DNA of 64,000 bases from Streblospio benedicti (Eukaryota > Annelida > Polychaeta > Spionida > Spionidae), in contig CM032666.1 of the NCBI GenBank assembly GCA_019095985.1, positions 64,479,676 through 64,543,675 of the forward strand, given 5' to 3'. The notes under the pieces are model-generated. The model searched no databases. It worked only from the letters and a program-made list of their open reading frames with translations, and was not told the DNA's origin. Within the stretch, counting starts at the first letter, position 1, and the number at the start of each line of letters is the position of its first letter. Positions 12,807 to 25,200 of this stretch are shown here, piece by piece. A program made the position numbers and the translations under genes.

Positions 12807-13465
12807 TACTTGAATTAATTATAAGAATAATCATTTTTAATATGAAAATATGATAAACATTTATGTGTAAAGGATATTCATTATTTAGGCATGAATAGAA
12901 AATGTTGCTGATGGCAGTCTTGAAGTGTGTGGTTATGCGCCTTCAAATTAAAGTTTTCCAAACCAAACCACTAAAGAATGATTATATCAGATTGTTATTT
13001 TATTTTAATGCTGCATTTGTAAGTGTGACACTAGGCTATTGTCATTGTCATTGTTAGTTGTTGTCTTGAGAACAATTTTGTATATGTTGTCATGGTGATG
13101 ATCATCTCCCAAATGAGGCAAGTGTCCTGAGAAAAAAGTGGCAATGAATTGCAGGTATTATCAACATACATAAGGGGCTACTAAGTCTGAACAACTTAAA
13201 CAAGGCCTCATTTACCAAATATTAGGATGGCTCTTTGTTTGATTGGAGAAGAGCCTATTTGTTAGTGACTTTATTACTTTATGTATCATGTAAATGTTGT
13301 GTTTGTGAAAGTTTCTAGTCTGGTTGAGTGTGGGATTTGGAGTTTTGCAGATTTGATCAGTAACAGTCATTTTGGACTTGAATGCTATGTTTTGTCTTTC
13401 ATAAGATTTAATAATAGAATGGAAAGGGCATTAAATGTACTGCATTTATAAATGTTTTCGTTCTA
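10269..13465. other. Non-coding stretch with one microsatellite
   Basis: AT-rich sequence, no recognised exon. The only clear repeat is a compound AAAT/AAT microsatellite at 12771-12808. Confidence 0.45.
12771..12808. repeat. (AAAT)n(AAT)n microsatellite
   Basis: About five AAAT units pass directly into about five AAT units. Confidence 0.9.
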
Positions 13466-13469
13466 TGAT

Positions 13470-13700
13470 TATTATCTTTCTTAACTTCGTGGGGAGCATG
13501 CAGTGCATTGCTGCTGTAGTGCACAGGAGTGCTAATTAGTTGCTTCACTCGACTGACTTCTACTTATTATGTGTAGACGCTGCAGAATAATTTGCTGCCT
13601 GTTAAGAATGAGCTTACTCAGCACCCACGAGACCAAAGTGACAAGGAACCAAACTCATTAACGTGTGGTCACATGTGCCATCCCTATGCCATATATTCAA
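13470..13700 (-). mobile_element. Diverged tRNA-derived SINE, minus strand
   Basis: Read on the minus strand, this matches the SINE copies at 42.4 and 53.3 kb. It has GTGACCA, then GTGGGTGCTGAGTAAGCTCA (compare GTTGAGCAAACTCA), and CAGCAGCAATGC followed by ATGCTCCCCA, as in the 53-kb copy. The tRNA head is too eroded to show A and B boxes. Confidence 0.5.
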
Positions 13701-14149
13701 AATGGACTGCATAGCTAACATCAATGAAACCAAACTGCCTCTTTGACACAATCAAAATTTGTATTTTCATTCATTACTATGTTATAACTAAGTACCTTAT
13801 ATAGATAATATTCTGATCATTTTAAATGGAAATGATTAACTTATTTTCATGTTTTCTTCTACAATATCAAAGATAGCAAATTGTTTCTATCTGCCAAATT
13901 GTGTTTTAGTATATAATATCGAAAATAAAATCTATATAATGACATTTAATTGGGCTTAGAAAGCAAAACGTTAAATTTCTGAGGCCGTATATAGAAATTA
14001 ATTAGGCCTATATTTGAATTACCCTTTCTACGTCTGCCAGAAATTAAGATAGATATGTCAATAACAATGAAGAATAAAAAGCATAGAATGCAAATGATGC
14101 TAAATGATTTGCAATTATGTGATCAACACCATCATGGGGGTCGATTTAT

Positions 14150-14350
14150 AAGGAATGGGATGTGGGGAAAAAGGCCGAAACAATTAGGGATGTGGGGAAA
14201 AAAGGCCAATAAAAAAGGATGGTGGGATTTCAAGGAAGGGGTGTGTGGAAAAAGTGCCTTAAAATATGTGGGATGTGTGAAAAAAGGCCACAAAAATAGG
14301 AATGTGGGAAAAAAGACACCCCCCTCCCCCCCACACAAAAAGGGAATGTG
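14150..14350. repeat. Purine-rich tandem repeat (GGGATGTGGGGAAAAAAGGC)
   Basis: About seven degenerate units of roughly 25-35 bp resemble GGGATGTGGGGAAAAAAGGC. The 126-codon plus-strand frame, whose peptide reiterates GMWGKK-like words, comes from this repeat and not from a gene. A related block lies at 4.0-4.17 kb. Confidence 0.75.
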
Positions 14351-14850
14351 GGATTTCTTGACCCCTTATAACCCCCTCCCCCATTATGCACTAGCACTAA
14401 GAGTCACATGTTTTTTGCAGTTATCTAGTTCATAAGCTGCATCATAAATTAAACAAGTTAATTATTAGTTAGTAAGATAATCCATTTCAAGTCATCTAAA
14501 GATGCAAAATGCAAACCAGAAAGTAAAAGTAGAGAAGAACAACAAACACTGGTTTTTCTTATATTTTCCATTTAGCCAAGCTGCACAATGTGACAAATTG
14601 CACAGACCACTAAATGATTTGTATTGATGGATATTTAGAGTAGCTTTTTTTCCGCCGTAATGATTGTGGATAAAAGAAAGAAAAAATAGAGTGACTTAAT
14701 GATTTTAGGTCACATGGCTTTTATATGAGGTTAAGATCATTTCATTCTACTCTTGACCTCAAGCCTTTCTTCATATTTTGCTATTTAATTCAAAACTTTG
14801 GGTCTGTTTTTTATGGCAGATCCAGGGTTTGTTTTTTGTTTTGTTTTTTT

Positions 14851-14884
14851 GGGGTGGGGGTGGGGGGGTGGGGGGGGTGGGGGG
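14851..14884 (+). repeat. G-run tract, quadruplex-prone
   Basis: Runs of four to eight Gs are separated by single T residues (GGGGTGGGGGTGGGGGGGTG and onward). This meets the usual G-quadruplex pattern of four G-tracts with short loops. It is preceded by a T-rich tract. Confidence 0.75.
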
Positions 14885-15754
14885 TACTTAAGGAATTTGA
14901 TGTTTTTTTTTACATGCTATCGATTGCGGACATGCCAAAAACCCTATGAAAATGAAGTATTTTGGTGCAAGAAGGTGGCAAACGCCCCCCTTGCGCCTCC
15001 CACCCTGGATAAGCCTATGGTTTCAAAGAAGCTGAAATATCAATAGATTTCAGATTTCAAATATCTTAGATATAATTTTCTATGTGAAATATAATGAACT
15101 TGAGAAGTTTATTCATGATACACAGGTGTTCAATATACACTCTATTCATATAGCAATGTGGACAAGTTGCACATTTTTTATGTCTTGTATCTATTGTGAG
15201 CTAATTTAGACAAACCTCTCCATTGTTAATGATCAGCCGCTTGAATGTCACAGAATATGTTTTCCAAATATGACTATGGTGGTAAGCTTTAATGGTGATT
15301 TAAAAGGAAACTTTATGGGTATGCGTTGACAATATTCTATTCGTAGTAAATGTGAAGGATTTTAGAGATGTAGATGGACCACATCTATATGTTTCAAAAT
15401 GTGCTACATTAATACACAAAGGAAAGTTATATGAACTTTGAAAGATTGGAGAATGACTTTTACTTATCGCTACTTTTGAATATTATTAGTTAGTTATTAG
15501 GACCATAAAGAAGGAAAAATTGTTATTAGCTTGAATTTTTCATTAATTCATTTTTTACAAATAATCAATAATATTTAAGTTAAGTGATCATATTATAATA
15601 ACAGTATTCTTTTTCCTATTAAATATGTGGTATTCTATCATTATCGTAATATAAAGAAATACAATCCTAGGCCTAATTGTCATCATTGCACGGAATGCTC
15701 TATGATGTATGCTTCATTATAGCAGCTCAGCATCCATGAGGAGTGGAAAAGTCC

Positions 15755-15857
15755 AGATCATTAAGGGTACTCGCCAGTAACTTAGTACGGGGTCCTCACC
15801 TTGAGAGCTGCCTCTCGTGGCTCGGTGAGGAACCCACTTGAGACTGGCCGATGATCT
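15755..15857 (-). ncRNA. Candidate structured hairpin, about 103 nt
   Basis: Four nested helices fold in register: AGATCAT/ATGATCT (15755-15761 with 15851-15857); CGCCAGT/ACTGGCCG with one bulge (15772-15778 with 15843-15850); GGGGTCCTCACC/GGTGAGGAACCC with one mismatch (15789-15800 with 15824-15835); and an apical GAGAG-CTGC-CTCTC. Local GC is well above background. I see no match to U1, U2, U4, U5, 7SK, vault or tRNA. It could be a structural RNA, a microRNA-like precursor or a short palindromic transposon. The strand is not determined; minus is a guess. Confidence 0.4.
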
Positions 15858-16132
15858 TATGGTGGGCTACAGAGAGCCTGCCGCATGTACTCGCTCTATT
15901 GATATTTATTGCTGAAGTTGTAGCAGAGTCTGTGTGCATTGAAATGTTCGATGGGGCAAATATATTCCATTATGTAAGTTCTTACAGATGAATTAATATA
16001 ATTATCTTTTTTTTCATCAAATAATGTTGATATTTGGTTTCTTTTATTCTATTTACCAAGTTTTTGCCTTTCCTAATTCTTTTTACTCAACTGTTAAGAT
16101 ACGTAGTAGATTATGTGCATGAATTAAATATT

Positions 16133-16668
16133 GGCCCCAGCATCATGGTACGTATACCACTATGATTTACAAACACTATACCATACATTACTAATATTAT
16201 ATAGAAGGGTAACCAAGAGGCACAGAGTCACCATGAAGCCATGGCATACGTTTTAGACTTGATTTATGCTTTAGTAGATACATGTACTATATCACTTCAT
16301 ATTATTAAGATAAACTAGCACAGTTCTATGCAATCACAAAATAAATATTTTCACCAGTATCCCATAAAAACCAATCTAATCCAGCCAATCAAAAACAACT
16401 TCCTTAACGATTTACGGCCAAAACAAAGTTATGAAATATTAGTGAAAATATCTAAATTGTATAGGACTGTGTCTGAGCTTATTTCAATGTGAAGTGATAA
16501 AGTATATACTAGAGCATAAATCAAGCCTAAAATGGGGACTTGTGTCCATGGTCTCTGTGCCTGTTTGTTACCCATCTATATAATAGTAGTTAATATAAGT
16601 GTATAATAATGTGTTTGTAAATCATAGTAGTATACATATCACACACTCCCTCCTAAAATGCTGGGGCC
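16133..16668. repeat. Large imperfect inverted repeat (arms about 215 bp)
   Basis: The left arm (16133-16353) begins GGCCCCAGCAT. The right arm (16442-16668), reverse complemented, matches along its length. Shared words include ACTATGATTTACAAACAC, TTATATAGA(A/T)GGGTAAC, GGCACAGAG, CTTGATTTATGCT and TATCACTTCA. The spacer is about 88 bp. No target duplication is obvious. It looks like an old foldback MITE or an inverted duplication and could form a long double-stranded RNA hairpin if transcribed. Weaker similarity may extend to about 16088 and 16715. Confidence 0.75.
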
Positions 16669-17289
16669 CATGAATTGAAATACATGTAGTTGCTGAACAG
16701 CTGTACTGATCATGATGATAAGTTAATTGAATTTTTTCAAAAGAGTATGAGTAATGGATTTTTGATTAGTTTAGATTGAATAGTTAGGTTTTATAGAAAT
16801 ACATGAACTATTTGAATGCACAGTTTGTCAAATACTCTGGTGCCTGAGCATGGAGTCATGCACTGGAAAAACTCATCTTGACGTTAAAAAGAGATAAAAC
16901 ACGCTACGAGATAATAAATCTAGATGAATATAAATCTAGATGAATATCTGAACGTTTTCTATAGCCTGTGTTATTTACTAAATGAAAGTAAACTCAACAT
17001 AACAGATTACTCAAGATAACTTATGTGGAGGTAACAATTTTCTACTGCAATATTAAAAAATGTGAAGTCTTTGATATTCTAATGATTGATTTTATTGTAA
17101 TTTGAAAAAATATCTATTCATGGTATCCAATGGAAATTCCTGATACACACGAACATTATACATTAGTGAAGATAAAATAGACCGTCTTAGATCGTCTATG
17201 AAGAGAATCGTGCAAACACTGCAACTTATCGGTATCATAGTATAATATCAATTTAAAAATTTCCATAATGTGTGCTGTGTAAAAAATTG

Positions 17290-17430
17290 CTTCTGCAAAA
17301 CTGACATAAAGCGAAGATGACAGTTTCAGGGGCTGATTATCATTGGGAGTGATTTTGACAGCCTAATGGGAGGCAAAGGCTCGGTATTATCTGCTGGGAG
17401 CCACACGGTAAAGGATATTTAAACATGGCT
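17290..17430. promoter_or_regulatory. Candidate conserved non-coding element
   Basis: An even-composition island in AT-rich DNA contains GGGGCTGATTATCATTGGGA, TTTTGACAGCCTAATGGGAG and a GGATATTTAAACATGG word. TGACAG (MEIS/TGIF-like) and TAAT/ATTA cores are typical of developmental enhancers. No alignment was possible, so this is a composition-based guess. Confidence 0.2.
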
Positions 17431-18533
17431 TTTGGTTGAGGAATATTTAATGTAGACAAAGTCTTGATTAGAGGTTAGTGTAAATGAAGTATTGTGCTTG
17501 GGAAAAGGTTGAATTAGTTATTACTTTAAAGTGGTGCAAAATCCTCGCCATGTGGTAAATATTTGATGGTGAACCATGCAAAAGAGTTAAGTACACATCT
17601 TTCATGGAGGGATAAACCTATATTTAAAGTTCTGAATTTAGATGTCAAACAGCTTATTATCATAAACAAATGCAGCTGCAAATAAAAATTGTTACTTAAG
17701 TGAAAATATGGACATTGGTCAAGTTTGGATGAATGCAATTTTACAAGAATTTAGATATGCAATAAATCGTGCTTTTAATTTATGAGGGACTTCAGTGTCT
17801 GATAGTGATGCAGGATAACATGAGACGGAGATTTTAGACTAATCATTTAATGCCACAATCAAGTGGTGTCATCCGCTTAGCACTGTCATCATGCATTTTT
17901 CAATTGTTGTATGATATTATCAGTTTGTTTGTTTCACCATCATCATTGCTGCAAACTATATTGTTACCCGCACTATAAACATTGATCGCTCAACAGTGTT
18001 AATGACACACACAGTGGTGTTTTTTGAGTGTGTATAAAAGTGCCATTTGCAACTGTCACCCATACCTGCTGATGTTGAAAATCTCACTATAGATTTTTAA
18101 TACAAGACCTTTGATGTTCCATAAATCATCAGGATATTTAGTGCATTGTTTTAGTTGGGGTGACGTGTTGGATACAGTATAGAGGCTGTGTGGTGATACT
18201 CTGGCATCACGGATACTAGCTCTAATCTCGGTAATGCTTGAATTTTTACTATGAAAGATGATAATAAACCTATTGAGTGTTACCCTAGTTAGCGATTATA
18301 AATTTATGTCAAATTATCAGATGGACATTGTTTTTTCGATTGAATTTCTGGATTGAAAAAAAGATACTAAAATGCATGGACTTCATTATACATGTATGAA
18401 AAAGTCGCGTGCAGTTATGTGTGAATGATTATTGTAAAAATGGAACCAAAATAATTTTATCTATATATGTTATGATATCTTTTATACTAGTTGCCAGTTT
18501 TTTCTGAACACATGTTCAAATGTTATGTTTGAT

Positions 18534-19032
18534 TACGGTTCCCACGGGTACCTCGAATACTCGATCACAAGGAGAAAATATCAGTTACTCGATTACAAGT
18601 CTTGTACTTGGAGAAGTCGATGATATAACTTAAATATATTTGTCACTTTTACACATACATACAAACATGCGAAGGATAATCTAAAGTCATATTTAATCAT
18701 CGGGGCCGCGGTGATGCACAAACAATGTGTGTCGTAATTTACTGTTGCAGGTTAGGCAACAGACCACCAGCGGCCAATCACAACTAGCGTCCATTGATTT
18801 CTGTGAGTCAGTAATTATCCTGATCGGTCTTTATTTTCGTCATCGCTGACTTCCAGCAATGACCAATCATGGATAGGGCCCATTGACTTCTTTGGATTTG
18901 ATTGGTAGTTGTCTTCACCCGTCCTGTTTGTGTCCATTTTTAGAGGAGATTCATTTATGACCGAGTACTCGAGTATGAAAGCACAGGGAAGCAAGTACTC
19001 CAGCCACAAAATAACTACCTATGGGGACCTTA
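18534..19032. mobile_element. hAT-like MITE, 499 bp
   Basis: The left end TACGGTTCCCACGGGTACC is matched inversely by TAGGTAGT...GGGGACCTTA at the right (right end reads TACCTATGGGGACCTTA). The 8-bp flanks TGTTTGAT (18526-18533) and TGTTTGTT (19033-19040) agree at seven of eight positions, fitting an aged hAT target duplication. The ends resemble those of the 30-kb element (TAGGGTCCTCACGAGTAC). The interior has repeated ACTCGA/GTACTC words and no transposase. Confidence 0.65.
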
Positions 19033-19040
19033 TGTTTGTT

Positions 19041-21802
19041 TCAACTTAAGGACAGTAATGATAAGGCAAAACATAAGGGTTACATTCCCCATTATGTTAT
19101 TCTTGCTATACCAATATACTAATTGTTAGTGTTTTCTATGCTCAAAGATAATGACTGCAGACATACAGGGTGGGTGGTCATGATTTAGTGTTTTACTCTA
19201 AACTTGGTTCTGTGAAATGGCAAATTCTTACCCGGTATGTTGTCAGGGATACATGCATGTGCAACCTTTATTTTAGGAACACAAAGTTCTCCTAAGCTTC
19301 CAAGTGGCCATTGAATATTATTGTTGTATGGTTTGACCTTACGTAGATATGTTTACAAGCTGCCATTATTAGCAATTTTGAATAAAAACGCATCCAATTA
19401 GAAAAGTAGCATTAAGTTGATAAGATTATTCTGTGTTGTATTTGACTTGTTTCTTGAGGAATCATGAACATGAATTCTTAAAGTTTGAAATTTTCATCTA
19501 ATGATTTGGATATTGTAGGTTTTGTTAGAAGATATATCGATTTCATTAATCATAGTCTCCTTTGATCTACAACTTCTGTTCTCATTTAGGATTCAAAATT
19601 TATATATGTGACCCAGTGATTAATATAGTTTGCAGGTCATCTTACAGTGGACTTTCACTGTACTCATCCTCATCTAGGGTTTTTAACAATGAAATAAACT
19701 GTTTATACATAGAGTAGTAATTGAAGGCAATTTAGAATGTTTAGTATTTAGTATCATTATACACATAGAACCCAATCACATATCTGTGTGATCTGTTAAA
19801 TCTGATGTTTTGTGAATGTATCACTGGAAAACCACTGTGTATTTTGATATATGCGATGAGGTTGAATCTTTAGAATATGTAATCTAGTTGTGTTAAATGT
19901 TTTAGAAGGTGATTAACTGATGCTTATTATTAATATTTCTTTTATGAGACATGAACAAAGCCAAATGGAATATACCAATAATCTTAAATGTCCAATAGAT
20001 TATGAGATCAGAAAGATTACAATCTGTTCAATAGCTCAGAAGAAAGTAACATTGACTTGATGATAGCCCATTACCATAATGTTTTTTTTTCAACACTGTA
20101 TTTAGCATTATAATTCAAAATATATAAATGATAGGTCACAAGCAAATGACTAGATCATATAACATACAGAATTTATCTATTCGCCCGTAAAATGATAGTA
20201 ATTAATTTGAACATTAGCATATTATACATCAATGATTGTGATTAAAATGATGGTCTCGTTCATAACTATAGATAAGCCTATTGTGCTATTCGTGACTGCT
20301 GGATGTTATCATAGGGGGAATGATAGTCCAGCAGATACATGCTGAAGGGTCTACTTGATACATGGCAACAATGTGCCGCTGATTTCACCAACAAACATGA
20401 CATATTATGCAAATATGAAGTGTATGGAGTCATTTTGCTTGCCTAGCAGTGATGGACAGGTTTGGGCACACAGGTCTGCGTGATATGGGCCAGACAGTTC
20501 AGAGTAATTACAAGGGTGGCCACATCGTTCAGACCAATAAAACTGTAAATCTGTATAATTCTTTTTCTTTAAACTTAAATCAGAACATTTATAAATTCGA
20601 AAAAATCTTTCAGGACAGACAGAAATTCAATCTGCAGACCTGATGTGATAATAACATGGAGTTGTCAACCACACTGAATATTGAAGGATGTGACTATTTT
20701 ATATATGTACATAAGCTGTAGAAGATTTACAAACGTCTATTGTCCCGACAGATGCTATCTTTTACTATAAATGACCCATTAAAAGATATTCCTCCATCTC
20801 AATACAGCTTTGTGTGGTGCTTAAGTAAGTATTTTTGATAAATTTTGTCTTGATAAGTCTAAATACTGGTCTATACAATCAACGTACTCTTAGTCTCTTA
20901 CTAATGTAAATCTACTTTATGCTGTCCTGATTCTTTATTTTTTTTATTTTGTAATGTAAAATTTCTCCAGTATAAAGAACTGTTGAGTTACTAGTGGAAC
21001 ATCATGTCACTGGGCATAGGTCTAATCATGATTTTTATTGGGACATATGTAATTGATTAACACTTATTATGAGATTATTTCATATACATGTGTATATGCT
21101 AATTTTTTCTGCATAACCTTGGAAAAGGGCATTAATAAGTAAAGTATGAAAAACTACATGTAAAATTGCAAGCTGTCCATGATATTTTGAGCTGATCATG
21201 CTTGTCCTTAATGTCACCATCCAGTTATTGAGATCTTTGGCTTTTCCAGTTTGTCTATGGCTCTTCTCATTAGCATTTCATTAGTGGGCACACTTATTGA
21301 TATCCTTAATGCATTGGTCACGTGTGCTATGTACAATTATACTAAATCCTGATCATTCAACTTTCTCATTGTATTTGCATTTTTATACTAATAAGTTTTA
21401 TTATACTTGCATATATATTTTTTTCTTCTATATATTGCAATTTACTTGTATTAGTTTTCATTTCATTTACTGAAATCAAATGAAATGGGCAATCTATGAC
21501 TACAAAATTAATGATCGTATCATGATATTCATTAGTTGTAATTGAAACCACTGGGTTGCAATTTTGTAATTTCATATTCTAGTTTGTATTGCCACAAATT
21601 GTTAATTATTTTAACATACAATTGGACATGTAGATTTGCATTATCAATCCACTACTGAAATGTGGTCCATGCAGAGTTGTCAACCTTTATTTTTTTTTTA
21701 TTTATTTTTTTTTGCATATTTGATTTTCCTGTTCTACAAGTAAAGCGTGTGTATGGTCATTATGGTAGTTGGTCTACTAAATAGATATTATAGGGTTTCA
21801 TA
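19041..21802. other. Non-coding stretch, nothing identified
   Basis: AT-rich sequence without recognisable exons, RNA genes or element ends. The small frames at 20449-20643 (+) and 21366-21575 (-) are unremarkable. Confidence 0.45.
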
Positions 21803-21805
21803 TAA

Positions 21806-22248
21806 AGTCACTGTCACATAGAAAAAACGGATGAAACGCGTATGTAGGACGTACAAATGTTTTGGTGTTTTCTTGATACGCGGGGCTCCGTGAAAAAAAA
21901 TGACAAAAACTTTAAGCAGATTTAACATGAATGATACACGGACAATACACTTACAAAACACAGATGATACAGGGATTGTCCACGTACACTCCACATACAC
22001 TCACGCAAACACTCACGGTAATATTGCGCACAGTCCACGTATGATATGAAAATCCATCTGTGCAAATACTTTTGAACATTCCAAAAGGATTAGCGCGGAC
22101 ATCTCGACCTGCGAAATCACTCCACGTAAGTCGACCTATAAAAACGGACGAGGCACTGATGGTCGGCGTATCTCCACGGATGAACCACGGATGAACCACG
22201 ACAAAAATCTATCCGTGGTTCATCCGTTTTTTCTATGTGACAGTGACT
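21806..22248 (-). mobile_element. Harbinger-type MITE, copy 1 (443 bp)
   Basis: The left end AGTCACTGTCACATAGAAAA and the right end TTTTCTATGTGACAGTGACT form inverted repeats, extended by GGATGAAAC/GTTCATCC on the two sides. TAA flanks both ends (21803-21805 and 22249-22251). A 3-bp TWA duplication is the hallmark of PIF/Harbinger insertion. There is no transposase. It is homologous along its length to the copy at 30.95 kb but lies in the opposite orientation and lacks about 110 bp of interior. Strand is given relative to copy 2. Confidence 0.88.
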
Positions 22249-22251
22249 TAA

Positions 22252-25200
22252 GTAACTGAGGATCTGCCGCCAGTCGCACTGTTGATCCTGTTGATACAAC
22301 AGTTTTACAGTCTTCTGGTAAAGACTAGCTATGTCTGCCTTTAATTTTCATGCCACAAATCCTAGGAATCATCCCTTTGGTTTTTTCAAGCACTGAGTCC
22401 TCTTTTTAGAAGACCCACCAATTACAACGTAACCTAATATTCAGATCAAGGAAATGACATATATATTTATAGAATATATATATAGAATTATTCTACATAG
22501 GAATTTTTTTATTGTTTTTTGGAAGTGCGTCAACACCTTCCTTTTGAGGACACTGATTTTGTCAATAGCAGAAAGTATCTACTGTATCATCAATTGATAT
22601 TAATGAACATATTGTCCCCTTAACCATTATCCTCAGTATATCAATTTTGTTGCCAGGATTATATGTTATGTAGGGTTAACTGATGTTTTTACCACATTGA
22701 CCTTGTGATTACCATGTTTATGATTATCGGTGTATTGATTCTTATGAAGAAGATTTGTCCCATAAGATTTGTATTGCATGTACATCTTGTTGATTATTTT
22801 GATCATTGAGTTTTCATTCTTTTGTTTAATACTCAGTTGACCAACATATTTGTATTAGAACATATACATATTCTTTGCGCTGTGCTTGGTGCTTGTTCAG
22901 ATGAAAGATCATTTTAAAAAGAATTAATAAAGATGAAGGCATCCTGCTATTTATCACCATAAGCCTATAGGATGACTTAGTGATGGGATCAGCAGATCTT
23001 ACAGTGTGTTTGACAGCCACTTGGATCACAGTTTGGGATTGTGGTCATTGCCATTGTTATCGTTGTTATCGTGCTAACATCCTCAACAGATTTAATGGTG
23101 ATCGATTGCCCTCACTTTATATCTGTAAAAGTCCTGTAAGAGTCAAACAGACTACAACATCTCTCTTGTTCTCTTAAACGTTAAAGCAGAATCACAATTT
23201 CATTTTTTGACATAGATATATATGGTACATTAGGTGTATACATGGTGTATTAGAGTATGTAATAAAATTAGTACATGTAGTATCATGCAGTTGACTTTAC
23301 ATGAGGCTTCTGAAAGACATTGATGTCTGTATGTTTCGTTAGAGATCATTTGAGGTTTCAGACACAGATATATTAAACTTCTATCCATTGCACATATTCT
23401 TTGTCGTATCTCGTAACCTGCAAAGGGTGTATTGGATGGAATGATTTCTTTAAATCAGTTCCTGCTCCCACCACATGTCAAAACTTTGGTCTATTATATG
23501 TGGTAAATACTTATGCTCACATAGTTAAAAAAAATACAATATAATTATGTGTGTGAGTAAAAATGAATAATGTATATAGATTTGTGTTTATCATGTGGCA
23601 TTTATCATGCTATCATGTAGTGTAGTGCAAGGATACGTGTTGAAGAGCAACTTGACTTGATAAAGCAATCCTATTGACAACAGTTGCTGATTAATCGTCA
23701 TAATACAGTTACTTGAAGAAGATGACAACATCAATATGATGATGACACAAACTCTGCTGAAAACGTCAGGAATTTATGGGATCAAGAGCACAAATTTGTG
23801 GATAAAAACACTGTTTGCTGATTAAATATGTTGTCATACAAAGTCCTCATTAGTGTACAAGCGTTACAATGCTGCTACATGTAAGTTTAAAACTAATCGA
23901 TGAGTAAATGGAAAAGTCGGCTACAATCTAATGTTCTGTATATAAAATGATGCTTGGTTTGTAAATAGTTGACTTGTGTCTGTCCAAAACTTTCACAAAT
24001 TTTACACAATCAAGTACTTGATGCATGTGCTATATCTTCATGTAAAAACTATTCTATATTGGAAACATGAGCACCACATCTTTTCTGGCAGTTCAAAAAC
24101 TGATGAGACATTGAAATAAGGCTAATAGGATGCTTTAATGTGTATTTTTAGTTCCCTTGAAATTGTAACGTGATTCAGAAATCCATTTTCATTTGACAGA
24201 AATCTGAAAGGAGAAGGCAGCTGTTTTATGACGTATGCTCAAAATATGAACATTCTCGTCGGAGGAGACGCTCATAACATTGTCTCATAGTAAATGAAAT
24301 ATGCCAAATAATAAATACGAAGTGTCATGCGATTAATGAAATATCACAAATATAAATATAGGATTTCTCCTGAAGAAAGTAATAGCTGACTGCTGCTTGC
24401 AATGATGTGTAGTTTATGAGATTAGGAACACAGATCGAATTAATTTGTTGTGAATTATATTAGAATTGATAATTGAATGTTTTGTGAATCAAAAATGAAC
24501 ATTTTCACTCCAAATATGTAAATATCAAACACAATTCATTTTGAATATAAAAAATTTTGATAAAGACAAATAAATTATATTTATTTGAACAATAGAAATC
24601 TAAGAGATTAATTTTTTGTTGGCGTATTGCTATCTTCATCAGGCCAAATGAAACAACTCAGCTTGTCACATGACCAGTGATACTTGTTTATCATTTTCGG
24701 AATAATGCAGTCCTGGATAATCATCCATTCATTGATAAGTTTGATAATTATGAATCAGTCATAAGTCCTGTTTTTATGTATCTCTTCAGAAATAACTGCA
24801 GAAGCCACAAAAGTTTACAATAATTTAATAAGAATTTGACTGTTGTGTTCGTATCTGGGACAAAGTGTCTTGTTACACATGCTTATGTATGTGGATAATT
24901 TGTCACTCCTGCTATTCGTATCATATTAAACTTCTACTTAGTGTCGTCTTTCAGTGTTGATGGCATGTATATATATATATGGGTCATTTCTGCATTTCAG
25001 TTCATGTGAGGATTACATGTACATGTACGATACTAACAATATATAGTATTGTTAGAATGTTTAAACAGAAAAATACAGCATTTAGAATATTGGTACCACC
25101 ACATTTGTTAGTAATGAACCTAATAGTCAAAATAAATGCCCTTACTATTATGGTATAGTGTTTACTTCGCGGGACAAGTTTGTTATTATCAATTACACCA

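Larger units (their letters stand above)
13701..15750. other. Non-coding stretch with low-complexity blocks
   Basis: No exon was recognised. Listed separately are the GGGATGTGGGGAAAA tandem block and a G-rich run. The remaining sequence is AT-rich. Confidence 0.45.

Noticed and set aside
14055-14435. 126-codon frame with GMWGKK repeats
   Set aside because: It is the translation of a purine-rich tandem repeat.
24093-24115. Hammerhead ribozyme core (CTGATGA followed by GAAA)
   Set aside because: The bases between cannot form stem II and no stem I or III is present.
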